A stretch of DNA of 64,000 nt from Prorocentrum cordatum (Eukaryota; Sar; Dinophyceae; Prorocentrales; Prorocentraceae): NCBI GenBank assembly GCA_963575745.1, contig CAUYUJ010019937.1:195562-259561 (forward strand). The letters run 5' to 3'. The notes below the pieces were generated by a model. That model did not search any database and was not told where the DNA came from. It was given only the letters and a program-made list of their open reading frames with translations. Positions within the stretch are counted from its first letter, which is position 1. Each line of letters opens with the position of its first letter. The translations under genes were made by a program, and so were the position numbers. Positions 31,042-40,143 of the stretch are shown one piece after another.

Positions 31042-31627
31042 CTCGAGGGTACCCTCCCCCAGGATGCACAAGAACACCCAACAAGCACGAAGAACACAAG
31101 GGCGACCTCCCCGAAGCGACTTCGATCGTTTACCTCGGTCCGACTCTACCCTGGCCTCTCGGGCGTGGGCGTCTCGGGACAGCAACGCTGGTCCAGTGAG
31201 ATCCCCTCCTCCATCTGAGCCCGGAAGGTCCCTTCTCGGATTCTTTTGGGCGTGGCTTAATGGGGGGGTCACAAATGGGGGGGTCAGAAAAGGTCCCCTT
31301 TCGTGCCCCTTTCGGGCCTCACCAGAGCCCCAGGGGGCTCGTTTAGGTACCGTTTGGGTACCTTTTCGAACCACCCTCGCCACCCCCCCATTTATGACCC
31401 CCCCATTACGCGGCGCCCAATTCTTCCTTCTTGGAGCGCCCTTGACTCGCCATGTTGTGAGCATGGGATTCGTTCTGGCGCTGATGTCCCGAGACGCCCA
31501 CGCTCGAGAGGCCAGGGCAGCGTCGGACCGAGGCAGAGGATGGAGGTCGCTTCGGGGAGGTCGCCCCAGTGTTCTTTGTGCTTGTTGGGTGTTCTTGTGC
31601 ATCCTGGGAAAGTGTACCCTCGAGCGA
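31042..31627. mobile_element. Foldback element with long inverted arms
   Basis: The left arm (about 31042-31200) and right arm (about 31470-31627) are inverted copies of each other over roughly 160 bases. They start CTCGAGGGTACCCT on the left, with the matching right end on the other strand, and contain AGGATGCACAAGAACACCC. Both strands therefore translate to similar frames that begin MHKNTQQA; this is symmetry, not coding. The arms enclose a second, smaller inverted pair (31257-31415). I see no transposase. Confidence 0.8.
31257..31415. mobile_element. Nested TIR element inside the foldback element
   Basis: The left end is TTAATGGGGGGGTCACAAAT; the right end, read on the other strand, is TAATGGGGGGGTCATAAAT. 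It is about 155 bases long and centred within the foldback, so it is either an insertion or the core of the same element. Confidence 0.65.
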
Positions 31628-31629
31628 CT

Positions 31630-32085
31630 CTCTGGTCTGGGGTGTTTCTTGCCGACGGAGGGTCTCGTGTTCCTTGGATCGGGAGCCTTTGAGACGGGGG
31701 TCCACTCAAACGGGGGTCAGCCAGAGCGCTGGGTCTTGCAGGATCCTGCATAGCCAGGGGCGCACTCACCCGGGCTTGGGTGCAGGATCCTGCTGGATCA
31801 CGCAGTATCTTGAAGGATCTTGCAAATCTTGACTGACCCGGGTCTGGATTGCCCTGGGTCAGTAGATCCCCGACTTGAGAGACGTTTTTCTGGCCTGGGT
31901 CCGACTGCAGAGGGGAAGGTGGTCGTGCGAGCGAGGGCAACGGATCCAGCTCCTAAACCCCCTCCCCCGTGCCCGAGGGCTGACCGATCTTCCGGGGGGC
32001 GTCGCGTGCCTCCAGGGTGCGCGGGCGAGGGCCAGTGCAATTTCGGGCTGCGTATGTTGTCCGCACTTTTGGATCTGGGCCTACC
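31630..32085. other. Stretch with no supported gene
   Basis: GGATCCTGCA and GACCCGGGTC words recur at 31735-31865. The rest is unique sequence. No domain is visible. Confidence 0.35.
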
Positions 32086-32309
32086 AGATGGGGTCGGAGG
32101 ATCGCGCCGCATCGCCGATGCATCGCCGATGCATCGGCGATGCATCGGCGATGCGGCTCGATGTGGGGCCACATTTTCTCCACGCCGACGTCGCCGATGC
32201 ATCGCCGAAGTAGGAAATGCATGGCCGATGCATCGCCGATGCATCGGCGATGCCTCGGCGATGCCTCGGCGATGTATCGGCGATGCGGCGAGATCCTCCG
32301 ATCCCATCT
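32086..32309. mobile_element. TIR element family D, copy 1, made of GCATCGCCGATGC palindromes
   Basis: Begins AGATGGGGTCGGAGGATCGC and ends with its inverted copy (GATCCTCCGATCCCATCT), a TIR of about 30 bases. The interior is a string of CATCGCCGATG and CATCGGCGATG words, which are self-complementary, so the whole element can fold into a long cruciform. A second copy is at 61878-62069. Confidence 0.8.
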
Positions 32310-32564
32310 ACTCGGACCCCATCTTGGAGGCCTTTAGTTGAGCAGTTGCTACTCGTCGGCTCCGTAGGATCAGGCTCCTCAGGGTTCAACCTTCGCAGGG
32401 CCGCAGCGCCGCTGTTTCGATCGTTTGCGGTCATCGCGTCGCTTCAATCTGGACCCCCCGAGCTGGAAAGTGAAGGAGCCGCCCGTGGGGCACTTTTGGG
32501 GACACGTTTGGCAGTGTTGGAAGATTTATTGGCATTCTTGAAGCGCTTTGTGTTTCTGTCATGT

Positions 32565-32800
32565 TGCTTATGGAGAAATTCTTTACGCTTCGCGTATCCC
32601 CACCAGCCCATCTCAAAACAGCAACTCTTGCGAAGCATGCCGACAGTCGTGTTTTTCAGGCGTGTTTCCGCCTGCCCCCGCATATCTCCCCTTTTCCTCC
32701 TTCCTCCCGCCTCCTTGTACATCCTCCTTGTGGTGGGAGCGGGAGAAGGACGAGGCGGAGGAGGAGGGAGAGAAAGCGCTCCTCGTGGTTTGAGTCGTTT
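32565..32800 (+). repeat. Head of composite repeat P, copy 1
   Basis: CTTCGCGTATCCCCACCAGC through GGAGGGAGAGAAAGCGCTCC is nearly identical to 48405-48605. Downstream of both copies lie TGAGTCGTTCGGGC repeats, GGCCTCTTGGGG repeats, CTCAGAAGGCCAAAATG blocks and family C, in that order. Confidence 0.8.
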
Positions 32801-32869
32801 GGGGTTTCTCGTCCTGGTGTGAGTCGTTCGGGCCCCAGTCGGCGCCGACGACGGTCGGCATGCTTCGCA

Positions 32870-33950
<1,081 letters not shown>

Positions 33951-33959
33951 TTTTTTGGA

Positions 33960-34610
33960 AGCCGCTCGGAGGCCTCTTGGGGCGTCTTCGGCGCCTCTTG
34001 GGGCCTCTTGGGGACCTCTTGGGGGTATCTTGGGGGCCTCTTGGAGGCCTCGTGGTGCCTCCTGGGGACCTCTTGTGGGCCATCTGGGGACCTCTTGGGG
34101 CCATCTGGTGGACCTCTGGGGGCCATCTTGGGGGGCTTGTATGAGCGCTGCCCCTCCTCCTGGTGTGACTCGTTCGGGCTCCTCGTGGTGTGAGTCGTTC
34201 GAGGCCCGCGTCGTGGTGTGAGTCGTTCGGGCTCCTCGTGGTGTGAGTCGTTCGGGCGCCTCGTCCTGGTGTGAGTCGTTCGGGCCCCTCCTTGTGGTGT
34301 GAGTCGTTCGGGCTCTTCGTGGTGTGAGTCGTTCGGGCCCCTCGTCCTGGTGTGAGTCGTTCGGGCTCCTCGTGGGGCCTCTTGGGGGCCTCTTGGGGGC
34401 CTCTTGGGGCCTCTTGGGGGCCTCTTGGGGGCCTCTTGGGGGCCTCTTGGGGGCTCTCTTGGGGCCTCTTGGGGGCCTCTTGGGGGCCTCTTGGGGGCCT
34501 CTTGGGGGGGGGCCTCTTGGGGCCTCTTGGGGGCCTCTTGGAGGCCTCTTGGGAGCCTCCTGGGGGCCTCTTGGGGCCATCTTGGGGCCTCTTGCGACCT
34601 CCTCAGAAGC
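33960..34610 (+). repeat. GGCCTCTTGGGG and TGAGTCGTTCGGGC tandem repeats
   Basis: 33960-34135 and 34370-34600 are 11-13 base repeats of GGGCCTCTTGG. 34155-34370 holds repeats of GTGTGAGTCGTTCGGGC with CTCGTCCTG or CTCGTG spacers. The minus-strand frame rich in RGPQEAPKRPP is an artefact. Confidence 0.9.
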
Positions 34611-34764
34611 GCAAATGAGCGCTACCCCCTGAGAAGGACAAAATGAGCCCAAAACCTTCGTAAAATCAACGATTTTGATATCAAGGAAGAGGAGCGCTGC
34701 CCCCTCAGAAGGCCAAAATGGGGCCGAAACCGTAGTAAAATTAATGATTTTGGCTTCAAAGAAG

Positions 34765-34990
34765 AGGAGAGGGTTTTTTCTCGGTCCCCCCGTCGGGGGC
34801 AGAATCCTCGTGTTGGGTGTCGTTCTTTAGCCCTCCCGGGAGTCGAAATTGACCCCCCTGACGACCCGCCGGACCCCCTCTCCAGGCCCAGGGGGAAGGG
34901 GTAGTGGGGGGGTAAACCCCTCCCCGAAGGGGAAGAAGGGGGGTTGAGGACAGAGAGAGCTCCCTAAACCACTCACGCCCAAAGGGCTGG
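34765..34990 (+). repeat. Dispersed repeat family C, copy 1
   Basis: Contains CAGAATCCTCGTG, TTTAGCCCTCC, GGTAAACCCCTCCCCGAAGG, AGAAGGGGGGTTGAGGACAG and CCACTCACGCCCAAAGGGCT. The same string of words occurs at 49170-49400 and, shorter, at 61285-61430. CCCCTCCCCGAAGGGG is a hairpin. Confidence 0.85.
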
Positions 34991-35560
34991 TGGGACTTAG
35001 CATCGCTCGGACGTGTGCGTTTTTTTTGGGGCGAGGACCATCGGGGATCATGTTCGTTCACCATGCGCAGAACATTTAAATTTGGAGCATATACATTACC
35101 AGTGGCAGCCGGTTCTCAATCCCAGGACTTCTTGTTGGTCGGGAAACGACGTCGGGGTGGTGTGGTGTATTAGTTGTTCCTCGTTTTCCCGGGGAGGCAA
35201 CGAGACATGTGTACACCAGCCAGGATCCCGTATACACCAGGATCCGCTTTCCTGTGCGAGTTTAAGTGCGGTGCCGGAAAAAGCGTCGGTGTATAGAGTT
35301 CGGCCCCTTAAAATACGTACACGAAAGCGAAACGTGCACAAGGAATGGACGTCCGACATGCCGAGAAAATGGCCGCGTGAAGCAGCACCACCCCTCTAGA
35401 GCACGTGCAGTTGTTTCTTGGATCCTTCCTGGGATATGTTGTTCAACGCTCTTGAGGCTTTTTCGGGGCCGTGTTTGGCGGCCCCTCTTATTGTTCCCGT
35501 GGGCCATTTTGGAGCCACCTCGAGGCCTGGGGCGTGGCCGCCTGTCTGAGGCGTCGGAGC
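34991..35560. other. Stretch with no supported gene
   Basis: Lower-GC sequence around 35075-35390 stands out from its surroundings, with CCAGGATCC words at 35220-35250. I find no convincing coding frame or RNA gene. Confidence 0.35.
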
Positions 35561-35564
35561 CCCG

Positions 35565-35695
35565 AGCAACGATCACGACAACGACGGCGACGACGGCGAT
35601 AACAGCGACGGTGGCGGCCATGGCCACGGCCACGGCGACGACGAACGGGACGATGGCGTCCGTAGCGACGGCGGCGACGACGGCGATGGACTTTG
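35565..35695. repeat. ACGGCG/GCGACG degenerate microsatellite
   Basis: GACGGCGACGACGGCGATAA-type trinucleotide repeats with substitutions. A related tract is at 36290-36535. Confidence 0.8.
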
Positions 35696-35859
35696 AAGGG
35701 AGGCCCCGAAAGGGCTTAGCACGCTGCGTTCCCGCCGTCTTAGCTTATGGCGTCGGCACCCCCTACGCCAGTCGTTGCACCCTGGGCTCAATGGACGGTG
35801 GGTGTTTGTGTGTCTGTGTTTGTTTGTGTTTGCGCATGTTTTGCTGACGAAGTGTTCCT

Positions 35860-35934
35860 GACGAAGTGTGTGTGTGTGTATGTGTGCGCGTGCATGTCCG
35901 TGCGTGTACGTGCGTGTGCGTGTGCGTGTGCGTG

Positions 35935-35965
<31 letters not shown>

Positions 35966-36020
35966 TTGTGGTGTTTGTGTTTGTGTGTGTGGTGGGTATG
36001 TGTGGTGTGTGGGTGTGGGA
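35860..36020 (+). repeat. GT microsatellite
   Basis: Imperfect (GT)n with GTGCGTGTGC and GTGTTTGTG variants. The Cys/Val-rich frames here are artefacts. Confidence 0.95.
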
Positions 36021-36289
36021 TGGGGGTGGAGGGGGGAGTTGTGGACGCCTTTGCCCAGAGGCGTCCCGTCTACATCTCACCACCGCCCAGAAAGCCTGAC
36101 CGATGTCAGTGTCAGCCCAGCCCCTCCTCGCGGATGGCGTGCCAGTGTCAGTGCCAGATGACGTCGATGACGACGACGTCGATGGGTACGGCGACGGCGA
36201 CGCCCCCCCTTGCGCAAGGCGGTGGCTCGGGCTTCCCGGCTGCCAGGAGCGCGCGAGCCCGCTCCCCATCCAGCCGCCCCCCGCAGCCG

Positions 36290-36535
36290 CAGCCGAGCTG
36301 GCGACGGCGACGGCCAGGACGAGAGGCGGCGAACGCTTGCGGCAACCGCGACGAGGGCGGCCGCCGATGCGGCGCCGACGAGGGCGGCGGCGGCGGCAGC
36401 GACGAGGGCGGCGAGAACGTAGGCGACGGCGGCGGCGGCGGCCTCCGCCCCCGCGACGGCGAGGACGGCGGCGGCGACGAAGACAACGACAAGGGCGACG
36501 GGGCAGGCGGCGGCGGAGGAGGCCACGACGGGTCG
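36290..36535. repeat. GGCGAC/GGCGGC degenerate microsatellite
   Basis: Imperfect GGCGACGGC and GGCGGCGAC repeats. All six frames stay open because stop codons are rare in it, so the long frames across 35.7-37.1 kb carry little weight. Confidence 0.85.
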
Positions 36536-36914
36536 GAGTGAGGAGGGGCAGCACCAGCGCCACAATCAGTCGATCGCAAATATGGATCAAGGGGGCGTGG
36601 ATTAGCGACGGGTTCCGTTTCCAGTGGAAATCGCGGATTTCCCCAGCCGAACGAGGCGGCACCGGCCGCATTTTGGGGAGGGCGCCTCCCCCGATCCATG
36701 GATTTGGCGACCGCGAGCCAGATCTGGGCCAGGTCCATGGATCGCCAATCCATGTTTGCGCGCCCCCGACACAAGCAGGGCCTCCCCATGGCGAGCCCCG
36801 GGGTGGCGTGTGGAGAGGCCTCGAGCGGCATGTGGCAGGAGGCGGCGGCACGACACCACTGGCTCTCAGGATGCAGCCCAGGAGATTGAGTTCCGCATCG
36901 GTGTAGGGCTCGTT

Positions 36915-37105
36915 GCGATTCGTCCGATTCGATTCGATTCGACTTCGATGGTTTCCGATTCCGACTCGATTCGATTCGGGATACCGACTCGGGCTCCGAT
37001 GCCGCCGATTCGATTCTTGCCGATGTCGATTTTGGCCGACTCGGCTGCCGATCGTCGCCGATCCGATTCATCTCGATCGCCGATCCGATTTAATCGATTC
37101 GACTA
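36915..37105. repeat. CGATTCGATT-type degenerate repeat
   Basis: CGATT, CCGATT and GATTCGATTCG words recur every 5-12 bases for about 190 bases. Confidence 0.85.
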
Positions 37106-37598
37106 TGGGCTCTCTTGACGGTGCTTGTATATCCGTGGTCGAAACCTGCTTCGGCATAGTCCCGCTTTTGTCCGGCCTAGTATGATGTTATCGGGTTGCG
37201 TCCCAGCGCCGACGCAAGAAGTCTGCGCGGACCTCCGAAAGTGTGTTTTCATGCTAGTGAGTCTTCTTTCGATGAGGGCACTCGCGCAGGGGCGTCCACG
37301 ATCCAGACCCCCCTGGAGATACATGGATCTACCCGGACTTGCCTGGCCCGATCCCCGCAAGCCGGTGCCCGGGCAGGGAGGTCGTCGAGCCTTCGGGGGT
37401 TCCTGCATCGTGAGAGGAACAAGCAACAGCCATAGAAATCAAGGTTTGACTCTCCGCGCGGATCTCTCGGATCTTCGCTGGGGCCCCGCCCGTGGCGCGC
37501 CCTGCGCGCCCAGCGCAGAGCCAGGAGACCCGCGCGGAGCGCCAACGGTTTATGCTTATGCGTTTGTTTCCTCCTCCGAGTCGTGGCGCCAACAAGCA
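37106..37598. other. Stretch with no supported gene
   Basis: Unique GC-rich sequence upstream of the first family B element. A frame with FMLVSLLSMRALA is present near 37245, but nothing links it to the palmitoyltransferase gene downstream. Confidence 0.35.
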
Positions 37599-37599
37599 G

Positions 37600-37740
37600 G
37601 GGGGAGAAAAACACAGACACAGCGAATCGTCGAAGAATATGGGAAGATATGGGAAGTGGGGGTGACGACGAGACTCCAGAAACCATGGGAAAATATGGGG
37701 ACTCCTGGGAGTTTGTGTCTATTCATTTGCGTGTCTTCGC
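37600..37740 (+). mobile_element. Family B element, copy 1
   Basis: Shares the family core: AAAACACAGACACA near the left end, AATATGGGAAGATATGGGAA twice in the middle and TTTGTGTCTATTCATTTGCG near the right end. Copies at 38.3, 40.8, 42.1, 45.8 and 46.4 kb have the same order. Confidence 0.75.
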
Positions 37741-37911
37741 CTCCTCGCGGACGGCGAGGGCGGCGGCGGATCTCGACGCGGCGGCCCTCCCCTCCGAGCC
37801 CCCCCCTCCGGGGGCACCTCCGCTCTCGTCCCCTCGCCCCCGCCGCTGCTGCCCCTGCTCTGCTGCTGCTCCTGCACGTGAATCTCAGCCTTGCCCAACC
37901 TATACATACCT

Positions 37912-38080
37912 CAGGAGGGGAGTCAACACACACAGACACAGACAGACACAATGAATCGTCGGCTCTCCCAGGAAATGCTGGGAAGTGGGGGGGGAGACAA
38001 GGGACCCAGGAAGTAGATGCGACCATATGGGACATGCCGAGATGTGTGTGTGTGTGTGTGTGTCTTCACTTGTGTGCCCC
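37912..38080 (+). mobile_element. Family B element, divergent copy 2
   Basis: Has the left part (CAGGAGGGGAGTCAACACAC, AGACACAATGAATCGTCG) and a GTGTGTGTGTCTTCACTTGT right part, but the middle ATATGGGAA repeats are degraded. Confidence 0.55.
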
Positions 38081-38312
38081 GTCGGCCCCTTTACCCGGTG
38101 GGCCATGGTGTCACGGCCCCACTAAGCCCACCCTCCCAGGGTGGGGACACGAAGGCCCCCGCCCGAGGGAGCACGCACCCAGTTATCCCCTCCCATAGGT
38201 GGGCAAGGCGGGCGGGTGGGGGCTGAGGCCACGCCAGTTGGGAGCAGCGCCAGCCGCTCCTCCTTCTGCGTCTCGGGGCGCCTTCCGACGGCCCCGAGCG
38301 GGGCCCCAATAC

Positions 38313-38468
38313 TTAGAAGAAAAAAAAACACAAACACAACGGATCGTCGATTCCCAGCAGAATATGGGAAGATATGGGAAGGGGGGGTGACGACGAGACT
38401 CCAGAAACGATGGGAGAGTATGGGGAATCCTGGGAATGTCTGTCTATTCATTTGTGTGTCCCTGAGCC
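38313..38468 (+). mobile_element. Family B element, copy 3
   Basis: AAAAAACACAAACACAAC, ATCGTCGATTCCCAGCAG, AATATGGGAAGATATGGGAA and TCTATTCATTTGTGTGTCCC in family order. It is closest to copy 1 (both have GTGACGACGAGACTCCAGAA). Confidence 0.75.
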
Positions 38469-38490
38469 TCTTTGAATAAGTACCAACAGC

Positions 38491-38589
38491 AAGCCCTCAT
38501 CATGTCCGGCTGCTCGTCCGCCTCCTGGTCCTTCCTGGCTCCCGCCTTCCCCGGGGAGCCCGAGCCACCTGCCGTGTGGCCCCCCACAG
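38491..38589 (+). CDS. Possible N-terminal exon, 32 codons
   Basis: An ATG followed by SGCSSASWSFLAPAFPGEPE and PPAVWPPTAAR, ending in TGA at 38587-38589 if unspliced. The composition is plausible for the start of a membrane protein, and it lies about 1 kb upstream of the palmitoyltransferase exons on the same strand. No splice link can be shown, so it may be unrelated. Confidence 0.2.
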
Positions 38590-38745
38590 CGGCGCGGTGA
38601 CCACGCCGTGGGGTGAGTCGGTGGGGCCTCGGGAAGGCCGCCCCGTCTTTGGGCCTCGGGGAGCGCCATCCGAGGATGCCGCCGGCGATCGGGGCCTCCG
38701 AGGTTCCAACGCCTTGCGGGGACGGACCGTGCGGTGAGGTCTTGT
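38575..38745 (+). repeat. Dispersed repeat family G, copy 1
   Basis: CGGTGACCACGCCGTGGGGTG near the left end and GGGACGGACCGTGCGGTGAGG near the right end recur with the same spacing of inner words (GGATG, GGGGCCTCC) at 57915-58135. A partial CCGTGCGGTGAGGTC is also at 38907. Confidence 0.7.
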
Positions 38746-39064
38746 GTTACCGATCCGTGGCTTGTCCAACTCACTTATTGAGAATTGTTTCTCAAAACGA
38801 CGCTCAATATTGATACTCTAACTAGGGAATTGAACTCAGGTGGAATCCCGACCAATAGTTGAGTTTGGAACTCCAGATTGAATTATTGAAGATGTTCAAT
38901 TCCGAACCGTGCGGTGAGGTCTTTTTTTTGGGGGGGGGGGTGGACGTCACCGCACGGCCGGTCACCCGCCGCCGGTGCAGGCGGCCCGGGCCAGCGGCCG
39001 CGGATCACCCTGGCGGTACCCGTCGGTGGTCGAAAGAATTGTTGTTGGGGGAATGCCCAGATAC

Positions 39065-39254
39065 TCATCGACAGCCAACCCGCATGGTAAGAATGGGCAA
39101 TTATCCCAAGGGTACTGCTGCATCCTGCATCCTTGCCTCCTCGGTCCGTCCTTGGCCACTTTCGTTGGCCGCGCCCCGCTCGAAAGGCTTCGAAACGGCC
39201 CTCCAAGGCCCGTGCATCCTTGTCGTGTGTCCTTATGATACGGGTCGACTGTAC
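39065..39254 (+). mobile_element. TIR element family I, copy 1
   Basis: The left end is ACAGCCAACCCGCAT. The right end, read on the other strand, is TACAGTCGACCCGTAT. The interior GCATCCTTGCCTCCTCGGTC and GCCGCGCCCCGCTCGAAAGG matches 47515-47652 and 48015-48195. Confidence 0.75.
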
Positions 39255-39259
39255 TTCAA

Positions 39260-39454
39260 CCGGGCCGAACAAAAGAGGGGGATAGGGAAAGGGGGGGTTA
39301 CGAAATATGTTGCATGCAGCTGGTTTCCGCCCCGCCGCCGGGCCCATTCCTCGATACATGGGCGCCTCCGGCGCCGGGAGGCGCCGGGAAAATCAGCTAC
39401 GCGAGCTGATGCTCACCCCCCCCCTTTGCTATCCCCCCCTCCCGCCCGGCCCGA
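39260..39454 (+). mobile_element. TIR element family J, copy 1, with TTCAA duplication
   Basis: The left end CCGGGCCGAAC...GGGGGATAGGGAAAGGGGG is mirrored by the right end CCCCCTTTGCTATCCCCC...CCGGCCCGA. Flanks are an exact 5-base duplication, TTCAA (39255-39259 and 39455-39459). The interior CCGCCGCCGGGCCCATTCCT and CGATACATGGGCGCCTCCGG match 41310-41555. Confidence 0.85.
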
Positions 39455-39479
39455 TTCAAGCGCTTTCCCACTTCAAGAC

Positions 39480-39814
39480 TCGATCTGCTTTTGCTGTGTT
39501 GTGTTGCTCTCCTGGGAGGGCCTGAATCCAATCTGCTTCATCCGCCTTGCTACTGCATTTTTGTTGGCTACCTCTTCCGACGACTCGGGCTTCCCGGGCG
39601 GCGAGGACGACGATTTGCGGTACCTCGTCGCCGCCATGGCGCTGTACGTCTCGTGCGCAGTGCTGATGTATTGGTCGTACGCCAGGGCCGTGCTCGCCGA
39701 TCCTGGCGTCGTCGAGCCAGAGGTGGAGAGGGCGATTCAGCAGTGGCAGGCGTTGTGCCCCGGCACGCCCACAGAGGAGGCCTGGGGCTTCTGCGGCAGC
39801 TGCAGGCAGTTTCG
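39480..39814 (+). CDS. Palmitoyltransferase exon A: TM2, DPG motif, first zinc Cys pair
   Basis: Reads [20 protein letters not shown] (membrane segment), [14 protein letters not shown] (the family's DPG motif after TM2) and [13 protein letters not shown]. The exon ends inside an Arg codon: TTTCG, then GATGC. Its upstream limit is uncertain: the frame is open well upstream, and family J ends at 39454. Confidence 0.75.
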
Positions 39815-40107
39815 GATGCAACTTCTGGGAGGTCAAATTCTGACCCTGCCCTGGTCCGAAATCTGGCTTAACCCAGCTTGGTCCAGCCTAATCTGGCCTA
39901 ATCCTGCTTAATCTGGGCTCATCCTGCTTAATCCGTGGCCTAATCCAGCGTAGCAGTCCCCCAATGGGGCTCAACTCTTCCTAATCCTTCCGTCGCAGAC
40001 CTCCCAGTAGTTGCCTCCTAAGGCAGTACAGGCCTCCCAGGTCGCACCACTGCCGCGTGTGCGGCGTGTGCGTCCTCCGCTTCGACCACCACTCAATGTG
40101 GACCTCG

Positions 40108-40143
<36 letters not shown>

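Noticed and set aside
31039-31753. Matching MHKNTQQA frames on both strands
   Set aside because: They are the two arms of one inverted repeat, so similarity on opposite strands is a symmetry effect, not conserved coding.
35500-35520. Leader-like CCATTTTGGAGCC
   Set aside because: Only the CCATTTTGG core matches; no flanking leader sequence.
35747-37071. Frames of 260-360 codons on both strands
   Set aside because: They cross GT, GGCGAC and CGATT repeats in which stops are rare; both strands are open at once and no domain is visible.
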